From assembly GCF_947623445.1 (NCBI RefSeq), contig NC_135248.1, positions 14,579,820-14,643,819 on the forward strand: a stretch of 64,000 nt of DNA, read 5' to 3'. Source of the stretch: Clavelina lepadiformis. Its lineage: Eukaryota > Chordata > Ascidiacea > Aplousobranchia > Clavelinidae. Made by a program: the position numbers and the translations under genes. The notes beneath the pieces are model-generated. The model had not been told where the DNA came from and did not search any database. It saw only the letters and a list, made by a program, of their open reading frames with translations. Each line of letters opens with the position of its first letter. Within the stretch, counting starts at the first letter, position 1. This document shows positions 35,102 through 46,252 of the stretch, piece after piece.

Positions 35102-35410
35102 TCAGTCGATCATTCAATTAAATTGTAAACAATCGACTTTGGTCTTCGTAGTAATAGTACGCGACATGTGAAATTTTATGATTTCTTATTAATCACCTGT
35201 CAACATGGCCGCTTATCCACCTGGCCATGGTTATGTAACTTATGCTGGTTTATTGTACTGACCCGGTTTGTGACCGCTGTGGCCTTGGCGGTTATTTCTA
35301 TTTGCAAAATTTTTTTACGGAGTTTCGATCACCAATATTATTTTTCTCCGTTTTCCTAAATCTAATCATTATCGTAGACTATGACAATTTCAAAGCGCGT
35401 GACGTCATAA

Positions 35411-37179
35411 TCTGGAATCAGATTTTCCAACTTTCTTCCATGTTTCTACTCTTTGTCATGAATTCGATTCAATTAAAGTAAAATTTAAAATTTCTGAATT
35501 CTAATCGAACAGTTTTCTTTTGAGTTGAACTATATACACCTAAAAATTTTCCACACCTATTTATTTCAAAATAATTGCAAAGATAAATAATGCATTTTGA
35601 CGACCAAGTAGAATTCTCATAGTTTCAAAAATACCTGATAGGTTTTTTTTAACAACGCTATTACGATTACAATTTTAGATCCGCGAAAAAGTGTTCGATT
35701 TTAAAATATATTTTTTCAAAAGTATTTTTATATAAATTCATATATTACTCAATTACATTTATATAATATGCTTTAAATTAAATTCCAAGTTAAAAAAAAA
35801 CGTCTAACTTATTGCTTATTCACAAACTTTCATTGATTTTTCAGTTGGTGGAAACTTTTGTTGTTTCGTTGTTTAATCCCCGTTTTCCGTCTTGAGCACA
35901 ACAATTTATTTTTAAACAAACCCAGAAATTTCGGACAAATTGTCGCTAAATTATCAGCATATTCTTTAGATTTTTTTCGTTTGCTTTGTATGAACGTTAG
36001 CCTACACTTATGTGTACGTGTCAGTGGGTCAAAAAGCAGATATAGTTTAACTCTGTGCTGTGTAGGTCATGTGATCAGCTTTATCACGTGACAAACAGAA
36101 TTGCACGTTGTCTAAAACCAAACCTCAAAACCCGCTTACTGTTGTTTACTTTCAAAGGTCATTTTATCTGTAGCCTAAAAGTTGCGTAACAATTGTTTCG
36201 TAACAGACGTTGCGTAACACAATTTTGGTTTGGTTTGTTCCGGTACTTTCCTAATCACATCTAATTCTACTCGCCCTGAGACACGAATAAAAATACCCGT
36301 CATCAATTCAATTGGATCTAATATCGGTGTAAAACAATTCCCAAAAAATCTTACGTAATGTTTAACTTTTTGGAAATGAACTGAAACCTAACAAACCGTC
36401 ATGAACTCCTTTGAACTGCAGAAAACAAAAACAAAAGAAAAATTAAAAATGTTTTGGAATGAAAATTGTAATATTGGAAATTGTTGTGCTCACGACGCAA
36501 AACGGGGATTATTGGTTTCTGTAAATTTAAACGATCTCTCTCTTGCACGAGAAAGCAAAGTAAGAGATTCAAAGACATCGAAAGTGACATCATCTTAAAC
36601 TAACGATTTCTTATCATATAATACCAGGCATGGAAGGATACCGCGTCGCAAAGAAACTCGCTCGGTGATTGGTCGAATACACATCAGCTTAAAACAATGA
36701 AAATCATTTGTCAATGAAGATGAACAAGCTCAAAGTATTTTACCTGAAAATGAACCAAAGAATATCAATGAAAAATATATATTAAAATAATTCAGTTATT
36801 TCAAATTAATTATTAATTGCAGTTAAAACTGTTTTTATAAATACTTATTTAATTAAATAAATTAATTACTTAATTTAATGAAAAATATTTCATTAACACA
36901 GTTAGAATATGTATATTTCAAAAATGATATAAGTTCTTGTAAATACTGTGTGTTAAAGGCAAGAAATCTGTCATGCATTTACAAAAGTAATAGAAAGTAA
37001 ATTGTGTTGTTAAACAAAACATTTGTTTGATCTTTTCAAAATTACATCGGATGTAACTGGATATAACAAAGCGCATTGTTTGCCGTCAGTTTAATTGGTC
37101 TTCGAAACATCCTGTGTTTTTACATCAATTACAGAAAAAATTGGAATGTTAAACAAAAGTTCAATCTCTACGTTCATAC
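35411..37179. other. Unique spacer between the inverted arms
   Basis: AT-rich, no supported gene. The divergent promoters flank it, so enhancers shared by both copies could lie here. That is inference only. Confidence 0.4.
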
Positions 37180-37486
37180 TGTGACGTCACACGGCCTGAA
37201 ACGGCCACAACTTACGATAATAATTAAAGTATGGAATTTGAAAACAATGGGTTATCTTTCGAAACTAAGAAAAAACAATTTTGCAAATAGAAATAACCGC
37301 CAAGGCCACAGCGGTCACCAACCGGGCCAGTTCAATAAACCAGCATATGTTACATAACCATGGCCAGGTGGATAAGCGGCCATGTTGACAGGTGATTAAT
37401 AAGAAATCATAAAATTTCACATGTCGCGTGCTATCACTACGAAGACCAAAGTCGATTGTTTACAATTTGATTGAATGATCGACTGA

Positions 37487-37494
37487 TATAAATA
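37487..37494 (+). promoter_or_regulatory. TATA box of the astacin-kringle-TSP1 gene
   Basis: TATAAATA, 186 bp upstream of the start ATG 37680, inside a block conserved with the inverted left arm. A purine-rich aggaaggaacgag follows. A short 5'-UTR intron ending in aattgcag (about 37648) is possible. Confidence 0.6.
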
Positions 37495-37679
37495 GGAAGG
37501 AACGAGATAATGTCGCAGACTGCAAATATCCGACCTGGGGAAAGCAAGGAACGAGAAGCGAGTGCGCTCTTGTTTAGATTGTTTGAATATTAGGGGATGT
37601 AGGAAACCACGTTTCTTTATCTTTTAAAATCTTGTTTTAATTGCAGAGAGTAGTCATAGGAATTGCTCTTGAATTCACC

Positions 37680-40600
37680 ATGCGTATGCAATATTACGTC
37701 GTGGCCTTTCTTATCATCGCTTTGGTGAACACAGAAGCACGTAAGTTTGTGATTAATAGGTTTTAATTAATTCAAGAACGCTTCACAATCTATGTGTGTT
37801 GTAGCATTGACTTGTTTTCAATAATTATGAATTTTCTCCATCCTACTTCATCTTTGTCGAAGTGATGGTGGCGCTAAAGTGCAAAATCAATCCATGGCTT
37901 GCTATAGATCACTTACCGCATGACGTCAATATTTTTTCTATCTTGCTATTAATTGTTTTGATTGAAATAATTGTTTGTTTAGGTAAATGCCCCAAACGGC
38001 AATGCAAATTGAGGTGTAAAAGTAAAAACCGTGAAAGAGACGATAACGGTTGCTGGACTTGCAAGTGTAAGAAACCGGCGAAGGAGTTTGATTCAAAAAG
38101 TAAATTTTTGAAGTTTTGTTTCCTATCAAGTTGATTTCGCACCGGAATCTGAAAGCAAATGACTCGTATTTAGGTTAAACAAAAATTAAATCCGAATGTA
38201 AAAATGTCGTTGATCAACCACCTAAGTTAACTGTAACGTTTATATCTACGTTTTTATCAGAATTTAATTTCTACAACTGTTTTATTTAGGTCGAACAATT
38301 ACTTATGTTATATAACGCTGTACACTGTACAGCGTACAGTGTACATAAAGGTTTACCTGATTCGAAATAAATGCTCCATTTTTGCGTTGGTGTAAGTCTG
38401 TAAGATATCTATGTTGATATCATTTCTCTCAACTTGGCGTTTGTCAACAGATTTAGGTGAATGCCCCGAACTGAAATGTGACAACAAATGCAAACCCGAA
38501 CAACGCGAAAGAGACGAAGATGGTTGCATGACTTGCAGGTGTACGGAAAATTTTGGAGATCTACGTTTAACAGGTACTTGTAACGACTTTTATTTGCCTC
38601 TTACTGGTAATGTACAAACAGTAATCAGCCCCGTATTATGTTTTATATTAAGTTTAATGGATAAACTATAGTCCATAGTGAAAGTGGCACGCACGAGGTC
38701 AACGTGTACGCCGAATTTCTTTTTCTTCACGCCCATTTATAATAAATAAATAAGAACTGGTTACGTGAACTCCAATTCATAATAAACAGACAATTGATCC
38801 GTCTGTGATTCACAATAAACAACAAAAATTGATCCCTCTGTGAATGCCATCACGTCAAATTTTGTGTCTTTGCACATCTCTTGTCGGCCTACTGATAAGA
38901 GGTCTCCAGCAATCAAGAATTAACTCCCAATGTTTTGTGGAAATGTAATTTTTGTGCAATTTTACTCCACTTTATTTGACAAGAAAGAATAACACCGGTT
39001 ATAATGTGAAATTATTTCATGCTAGTTAAATACTTTAATAAATTAATGCGTTCTTAAATGTCTTAACAGAAAGACAAGTAGATTGGGCAAATAACCAGGG
39101 AAAATATGATGGTGGTGGAGCAAGAGACACGTCATCAGTGGTCAGAAAATGGACGAACGACGTCACAGCTGATGGTTATTACAGGATCCCCTTCAGTTAT
39201 TCAGACGAACTTTGTAAGATATTTGTCATACTTGTGTGAGAATTACCCAGATCACATATCTTGCTTCATGGTAGCGATAGCTCAGAGCTAGAGTGTACAC
39301 CATCATACTGTTAGTTAAAGGATTGTAGAGTTTTTGATTTACTTGTTTACCTGGTTGATTTGTGTTAACTGCTATTTCCAGTTTCTCATCCTGAACACCA
39401 AAACAGCATCAAAAAAGCTCTTTCAATTGTAAACGCGCTGACATGCATCGACTTTCAACCAGCAACGAAAGTAGACAGAGACCAACTGCATTTTACTGTT
39501 GGTCGAGGATGTTGGTCTTACATTGGAAGGAATGGTGGCAAACAAGAGGTGAGTAGATTTGAAAAGTTTGCAATTACTATCTTTTGTCAAGATTCAGTTC
39601 TACTTCAAAACGTGTTTAGTATTCAGATATTACAATGTGTCATTGCTTTTGTTTCATTCTGAGATCGAGATCAAAAAATTAACTTCTTTCCCCTGGCACA
39701 GGTTAATCTCTCCAATCATTAATAAGTTTGCTTGCTTCTATAAGGTATCTATTGACAAAGGATGCTATAGCACTGGAACAATTTTGCATGAACTGATGCA
39801 TGCTTTGGGATTCTGGCACGAACAATCACGAGGTGACAGGGACGTGTTCGTTGAAGTGTTAAAGCAGAACATTATATCCGGTAAGCGATTGTCGAGTTAT
39901 TTAAAAGTGTTTCCATTTGTTTTCCATTCACAACAACAACATATTTCAATGGATTTTATCAAAATTTTACCAGGCATGAGAAAAAACTTTTTCAAGAAGG
40001 ATCCGTCTCTTGTTGAATCGTTTAACTCGGGCTACGATTATAACTCTGTCATGCACTACAGTGGCTACTCGTTCTCGAAAAACAACCATCCAACGATAAT
40101 TAACTTGTGAGTTGGGCTGCAGAGTAAGCTTAAAATATTTTACGAAATATCATGCGTTCACTTTTACTTGTTCATGAAATTACTGTAGTCATAGAGGTAA
40201 TTAATTTACCTGAGCTCTCATGTTTTTGAGTTTATAACAATGTCAAAATCACAAGCTTTATGCTCTTATCATCGCCGCTATCCTCGAACTTGTTCACAAA
40301 TACTTCACTTAAATCTGCAGACAAACTGGTGAAGCTGTGGTCAGTCAAAGGATCATGTTGTCCAGTGAGGACCAATACCAGCTTCGAGCCATGTACAACT
40401 GCAATGGCAAGCGCAGAGTCCCGGAAACGACAGACTGCATGCACTCTCTGGACCAAGGGGCTAGTTATAGGGGCACAGCTTCAGTAACGGAAAGCGGGTA
40501 CGCTTGTCAACGATGGGATCGCCAATCACCACATTCACATGGCTTGTGAGTCTTGTTTTGTTTAAACTGTACTGAAAATAATTTTTCTTACCTAATTCTG

Positions 40601-42975
40601 TTGTTGTGCGGATGTAGAATCTCACAGCTGTATTTTATATCTGTATGTTTCCAGGGTTTTTGGTTTTTATTTAAATTTTTTCCTTCTTTGCATGTAAAAT
40701 ATTATTTATGTTTTGTTAAAATATTTTATAAATTGTATTCCAGTGATCCATCTCACATAACTGGGGCCGGATTAGAGAATAATTACTGTCGCAATCCTGA
40801 CATCAAAGATAAGCCTTGGTGTTACACCACGAACCCAAATAAGGAATGGGAATATTGCTCCATCCCAACTTGTGACAATGCAGGTTAGCTTCGCTTGGTT
40901 TCTTTATTGTTTTACTAATTAAAAGAAAATTATTCTGCTGAAGACTAACTCTGTATTTTTAGTTAGAAGTAAATTTACATTGAAGAGTGGACTGTATCCT
41001 ATTCTTTTCACAGCATCACCTACAAAGTAAACATGACCTAACACAAAAGTAATGGTCACATTGTTTTCAGTTCCAGAGCTTGTCCAGCCTCAACCACCCA
41101 CCAACAATCGTGGCTCCTGGTCTGACTGGTCGAGTTGGGGACAGTGCAGCTCTACTTGCGGAAGTGGCAATCAATACAGGTTAGCTGAACATAGAAAAAT
41201 TGGCTTATTCCTTTTCATTCAAAGCTCTTTTTTGTGTGTTATGTAATACAGCGATACAGAGCGCATCAAAATCTTTATTCAAGTTGGCTTTCTGTATCAG
41301 CTACTAATACAGAAAGCAATTTGAGGGCAATTTATTTGCAATTTCTTCCTTCCAATTGAATATAAGAACTTTGATTTCACGTGTACAATTTGTACATTAA
41401 ATGAACAGTTTCTTGCTCCATATTGGCAACAAACATATGCAATGGATTCATAGAATGAATGAATATTGTCATGAAATATCCAGTGTAATAACTAATAACA
41501 TAACCCTACCTATTGCCTGAGCTACATAACCCGTCTTCCTATCCGTAACAATGCATTTGACCACTGAAGTAGTCACTTTGAAATTCGTGACGGTTTAATT
41601 CTTCTTTTTCAGGACTCGTCGCTGCATCGGAGCTGATGTTGGATCCGAGCAATGTCCTGGAGAACACTGGGAGAGTAATCCTTGCGGTGCCCCCTGCCCT
41701 AGTGGCCCGGCATCTCCCGCCACAGGTGAAGACATCTTATAATTCAATGTTTTACTTGTTGGAGCTAGTTGTTAGGAGCAGCATGACCATCAACTTATTT
41801 GTTTGCAGGAAACTGGCAGCCTTGGATGTCGTGGTCAGCGTGTGACGCGGTGTGTGTGAAAGGAAACAGCGGACACCGATATCGCGTGCGTGCTTGCAGC
41901 AGTGAATACTGTGAAGGAGACACAATAGAAGAAGAAGTGTGCTCTCAACCAAGCTGTCCGACCTGTAAGTGAAGTTATTAATTGCACGAACAAAATAAAG
42001 GGTCCATTTGAATGACTTGCGTTCCACTGACTTTGATACAAGTTCATGGAAAGATAATTGAGTCATTCTGAGAAACCTAATTCATGAAACCGGCGTTTTT
42101 TGTTTCGCTTGTGGTTACAATTCGTCAAACATTCGTTTACCCATATAAGCTGACTGTTTGTCGGACTGACAATTATTTATGACGTCATCTTGTATTTTTT
42201 TCTTACCTCTTGAATCAACTTAAAATGCGCAGATGACAGCGGCGATTGCTTCAATGAGAACAACCCCGCTGCGTACCGAGGAACTCTCTCCGTTGCAAAG
42301 AATGGCGCAAGCTGCATTCCATGGAAAAACGCAAAAATGTAAGATGTGGTTTGTGCGGAGCTGAAATTGAATAGAACGTCGAAATTTATCAAGGGTTGTG
42401 TCTGCAGAAATGTTGATGTGTTTCCAAACGCCGATTTGCGTAACGATTACTGCCGCAGTCTGGGTGGTAGCGATGGTCCAGTTTGCTTCGTCAAGAAGAG
42501 GAAGACAAAAGCTTGTGCACCTGTAAAGTGCCAGAATAGTGGTACGTTGGCAGACTGTCAAATGACATTAACTGTAGCGTTAACAAACAATTACTCTAAA
42601 AACCTTAATACTTTAAGCTGTCAGTTTTAAACATTTCTCCATAATTTTTTTTAATTTGTCCCGATGAACGTGAAGTGTTTGCAAAACACTGGTAAAATGA
42701 TTAATTTCCTTAAATTCTTTTGGTTACTTTTATTCTATGAATGTGATATCAGTCAAGGAGTTGTTTGTGTATCTTATTTATTTCACTGGCTTGGTCATAC
42801 AGGTGCGTATTGGTCTGATTACTCGGGTTGGTCAGCTTGCTCAGCATCATGTGATGGCGGCTTCAAATACCGAACCAGAAATTGTATTCAAGGAGCCGTC
42901 GGCGAAGGTTCCTGCATCGGCGACGTGGTACAAGCTGAGAGATGCAACATCGAGGAATGTTCCAAGATATTTTGA
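37680..42975 (+). CDS. Secreted astacin metalloprotease with antistasin-like, kringle and TSP1 modules
   Basis: Exons: 37680-37740, 37983-38099, 38451-38573, 39070-39213, 39382-39548, 39745-39880, 39974-40106, 40321-40545, 40744-40883, 41071-41179, 41613-41725, 41809-41964, 42233-42338, 42408-42541, 42803-42975. All phases fit: 678 aa. Order: signal peptide (1-20, MRMQYYVVAFLIIALVNTEA); two antistasin-like Cys modules (21-100, C-x3-C-x3-C-x10-C-x2-C-x-C); astacin domain (~103-315) with the zinc site HELMHALGFWHEQSR (His219, Glu220, His223, His229) and Met-turn SVMHY (Met276, Tyr278); kringle (to ~415, ending NYCRNPD..DKPWCYTT); TSP1 (SWSDWSSWGQCSSTCGSG); TSP1 (WQPWMSWSACDAVC); divergent kringle (542-621); TSP1 (WSDYSGWSACSASCDGG). 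Catalytic residues are complete. The usual prodomain FxGD switch is not seen; antistasin modules, serine-protease inhibitors in other animals, take its place. Ascidian Tast proteases combine astacin and TSP1; this one has more modules. Confidence 0.92.
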
Positions 42976-43068
42976 AGGTTAGATTAAATTTTGAAAGTTG
43001 AAAGTCGCAAACCATGTTTTATTCAAGCACAAGAGTTTTTCTCATAAAGTTTTAAAATACTCCTACAG

Positions 43069-43275
43069 GTGGTAGAGTCCCCCCCCCCATCGACTGGTGA
43101 CAATGTCTGTTATGACGTCATTTTCAATTATCTTGGCAGCAAAATTTTCAACTTTTCTTACCGGAAGATTGATCCCCACAACCACTGTTGAAGTTCTGAC
43201 CATGACGAGCGCCCCTGGTGTCTCACTTTCAACCCTGATGTGGTTTGGGAATACTGTGACATTCCTGAGCGCTAG
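43069..43275 (+). pseudogene. Decayed extra kringle exon downstream of the protease gene
   Basis: After an acceptor (ctcctacag) the frame runs through CYDVIFNYLGS to HNHC, a TGA (43189-43191), then SSDHDERPWCLTFNP, DVVWEYCDIPE and a stop at 43273. RPWC.T.NP..WEYCDIP is the end of a kringle domain. The TGA sits where kringles have a basic residue after NYC (CGA to TGA would explain it). The first half has lost its G.C..W core. It indicates that the gene once continued past its present stop at 42973. Confidence 0.7.
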
Positions 43276-44322
43276 TAGCTTTCTATTTTCTACCTTTTGT
43301 AATTTTTTATCTACCTCTTTTACTTCCACTTTCTTTTTTGATTTTAATTTTTAATTTATTTACCGTTGCACTTCTCTTTTCTCGTGTCGTCACTTCGTCG
43401 TCCCTGGAGGCCTGACCTGTAATTAACACTCCACCTATCGCTTGGGTTCATTCTGCTGGTTTTGATATTTTCCCTCCAGTTTTGTGGCGTAATTCATTGT
43501 ATTCGGTGTTGAAACTTGAAAGAGCAAATACTGTTGTGTTTGTGTCCCAACGTTGTCAATCTGTCCCAGGTTGGTTGCTAGATTGTCGACGTTCACCACC
43601 TGGTCTGACACAATCGTGATACAAAATATTTTCAGAACATTTTTTGTAGTTTTTGTACTTGGATATTTAATATATTTTTATTGTTTCTCTAAGATCTATA
43701 TTTTTTATTGCCTTTTATATGTATTTTGAGAATGCGATATTGGCTGCTTAAATTTTTATTAAAACCAATAAACTTTTTTCAAAATATTTTCTTTGATCTT
43801 ACGCAGTTGGCCGTGAATTGGAAGAATCGTTGACTGCTGCGTTCTTGAACAGTTTTGTGCGAGTTAACTACGGTGCAATTATAGTAGGGGCTCGTTGGCA
43901 GATTGACTAATCAAGAAGTAATTCAAATAGAGAATGGGAACCAAACGAGCCAAATAAATAGTAGGCTACAATGTTCAAGATGTAAAACACACAAGATTAT
44001 CACCAATATTAAGATTGAAATATTATCTGATCCGCGTGCGCTAGACAACATGAAAAAACTTTTAGAAATTAGTGCTAAAAAATAACAACCAGCACAATAT
44101 ATTAATGGTTAAGCTAATTTTGCTGTCAATTGTACACACTAGCCTACGCGGAGTGTATTAACTCGACTTGCAATTCCAACACTTTAACCAAGTTTTAAAA
44201 AATATCATTGTCATGGGAAAGAAATTGCTTTTAACATGAGCAAATAATAAAGTGTCGATTTCGACTCGGCTTGATTTCTTAGCAAAATAGCTCAAAGTTT
44301 TAGTTGATTCTGTCATGTAGTG
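43276..44322. other. 3' UTR and spacer
   Basis: Pyrimidine-rich 43270-43400, the polyadenylation signal at 43767, then AT-rich sequence up to a MITE. No gene. Confidence 0.45.
43767..43772 (+). promoter_or_regulatory. Polyadenylation signal, astacin gene
   Basis: AATAAA 0.8 kb after the stop, at the end of a T-rich 3' region. It is the first good signal downstream of the gene. Confidence 0.45.
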
Positions 44323-44496
44323 CAGAGGTCACCAAACTACGGCCCGCGGGCCGAAACCGGCCCGCCACGTGCTGTTATTTGCGATTGTCAATGGAGATTC
44401 TAAATAGTTGTATATCTTTTCGCAATTTGCATCCGGCCCGCAGCTGTTAATCTCGCAGCAATCCGGCCCTCACAGAAAAAAGTTTAGTGACCCCTG
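44323..44496. mobile_element. hAT-type MITE, 174 bp
   Basis: The ends CAGAGGTCACCAAACT and (reverse complement) CAGGGGTCACTAAACT are inverted copies. The 8-bp duplication ATGTAGTG lies at 44315-44322 and 44497-44504. The interior is GC-rich with ggcccgcgggccg palindromes, unlike the AT-rich surroundings. Ends of the CAGRGGTC..CAAACT type are common to Charlie/Tip100-like hAT families. Confidence 0.93.
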
Positions 44497-44504
44497 ATGT
44501 AGTG

Positions 44505-46252
44505 CATGATGACATCCCGTCGCGCTTATGTTTGTACAAGCGTGTATACCTGCTAATAAAGTACCACTTTTATGATTATGACAATGATGGAATCACCGTT
44601 GTGCAGGCAAAGAATCGATCTAGCACCTGTTAATTATACACTTATTAAAGTTTTTTTTCATTTAGGTTTTTTGTTTTGTTTAGCATTTTATATCTTACAA
44701 TTTACATTACTTTGCCGTATTTTATTTGACCATTTGGTTTGAATATTTTAATTACGCATGTTACCTTGCTTTTTGGTTGAATGAGGCGTCGCGTCGCTCT
44801 TTGGTTATTTTGGGTTTTATGATCTTTATGGATTCTGCCAGACTGATGACGGTGGTTGCAGACTTGAGTAGCTTATCTGACTGTCTGGGTGTGTGTAGGC
44901 TACGAAACGTCGCGGTAGCCCAGTTTCTGTTGTATCCATGTTCCATAATACAGTAATCATAACAATTTAATGAAGCCCAAATATACTGCAGAGTCAGCCA
45001 CTACACTGGCTGAGTGGAAATCTGCGAGTTCCAAAAAATAGGCAGGTATCTAAAAATGAAGAGTTGCGCAGATGGCCGGCGACCACTCACTTAAACTTAA
45101 CATGTTAACGAAATTGCCTATGTTGATGTAAATTAAACTTAGATATGGAGTAAATGTAAAGTTTTCATGTTTGTCAGGCATTCATTTTTTAAAACTAGTG
45201 CATCAGCAAGCTATAGCCTAGGCTAGCTTGGCTTAAGCCACACTATATGAACTACAAAGTGTGGAGTGCAATGCTCATTGAGCTTGCTTGGTCTGCAGAG
45301 TATGGCCGTTTTCAGCAAGATCTTGGGTGCACCAAACAACCAACAATGACAAATTTGGTGTGCAAAAATGCTTAGATGCAATGGAAGTGCTCTTAGGTGC
45401 GCCAAAAAGCCAAATTCCTGGCGGTTTTAATGACCAACTTTCGCGACACCAAACAGTCACTATTCGGCATTTTACAATATGTTCTTACATCTTACCAATC
45501 CAAACGCTCATTTTTTCCGCAAGACAGCATTACTGTCACTGGGAAAAAAGCACAGAATTGCCCCATTTGTTTAGTCCAACAACTTCCTGCTTTATTAATA
45601 TTAGACCTTTTTTCCACTTAACGAAAATAAGCCCAATTTTGCAAAAATCCCAGGCATTTAAGCACTTTTTGACCTTTCTCCTGATGCAGATTTCAACACT
45701 AAAATCGTATGACTGACGTATTGCAACCATATTCCAGAGATTGGGAAAAACTGTCATAGCAATAGGCCTAGCAAATGTTATGACAAAACAGCAGATATTT
45801 TGTGTTGGTGTTAGGATGTATAATAAAAGAAATTTAATTATCAAAATCTGTCTGCTGGCCATCTCCCTACCATCTTCACTTTTGAGCTGATGAAAATAAA
45901 GCACCTGGATTTTTTTGCAGAATTAGGAATATTTTAGAACTTAATTTGAAACTATGCCTCATGAAGTGGGTTGTTGTACAAAATATTTTTTATTTGTTTT
46001 TAATGTCTTGTTTTGGGTGAGTCATAAATTCATCATATATACAGTAGATATTTTTAAAGATATGAATGTAGTTTTCCACAATTGTCAAGTATACTAGTTC
46101 TACTGCTGCTATAGACCATATTTTTTCAAACGTTTTTATAAATTAGATATTATCAAAAGTTATTTAAATTGATTGGAAAGAAGTGTATATATGCGGTATA
46201 CATTTGTTGTTGTTATGTTCTTATTCACCACTCACAAGCCTTTTTATTTCAG
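44505..46252. other. Spacer that should contain the tetraspanin first exon
   Basis: The coding start of the tetraspanin (N-terminal tail and first half of TM1) must lie upstream of 46253, but I could not recognise it. A segment at 45285-45420 is related to one at 53510-53625. Confidence 0.4.
45285..45420 (+). repeat. Dispersed repeat copy A
   Basis: Shares gcaagatcttgggtg and spaced blocks (cgttttc, aaacaa, tgacaa, aaaatgct, gaagtg) with 53510-53625 in the same orientation. No ends or duplication were found. Confidence 0.55.

Larger units (their letters stand above)
34081..35410 (-). repeat. Left arm of inverted duplication (5' end of the astacin gene)
   Basis: The reverse complement matches about 37180-38573: upstream region, promoter, exon 1, intron 1 and exon 2 align closely, and exon 3 only as a decayed copy. 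Similarity fades towards 35410, where both arms still share gacgtcac and tacgataat phrases. The arms are separated by a 1.8-kb spacer, so the two 5' ends point away from each other. Confidence 0.85.

Noticed and set aside
39559-40110. 183-codon continuous plus-strand frame
   Set aside because: It reads through introns around astacin exons 6 and 7; splice sites with matching phase give the better model.
41752-42561. Several minus-strand frames of 70-113 codons
   Set aside because: Antisense shadows of the TSP1 and kringle exons of the protease.
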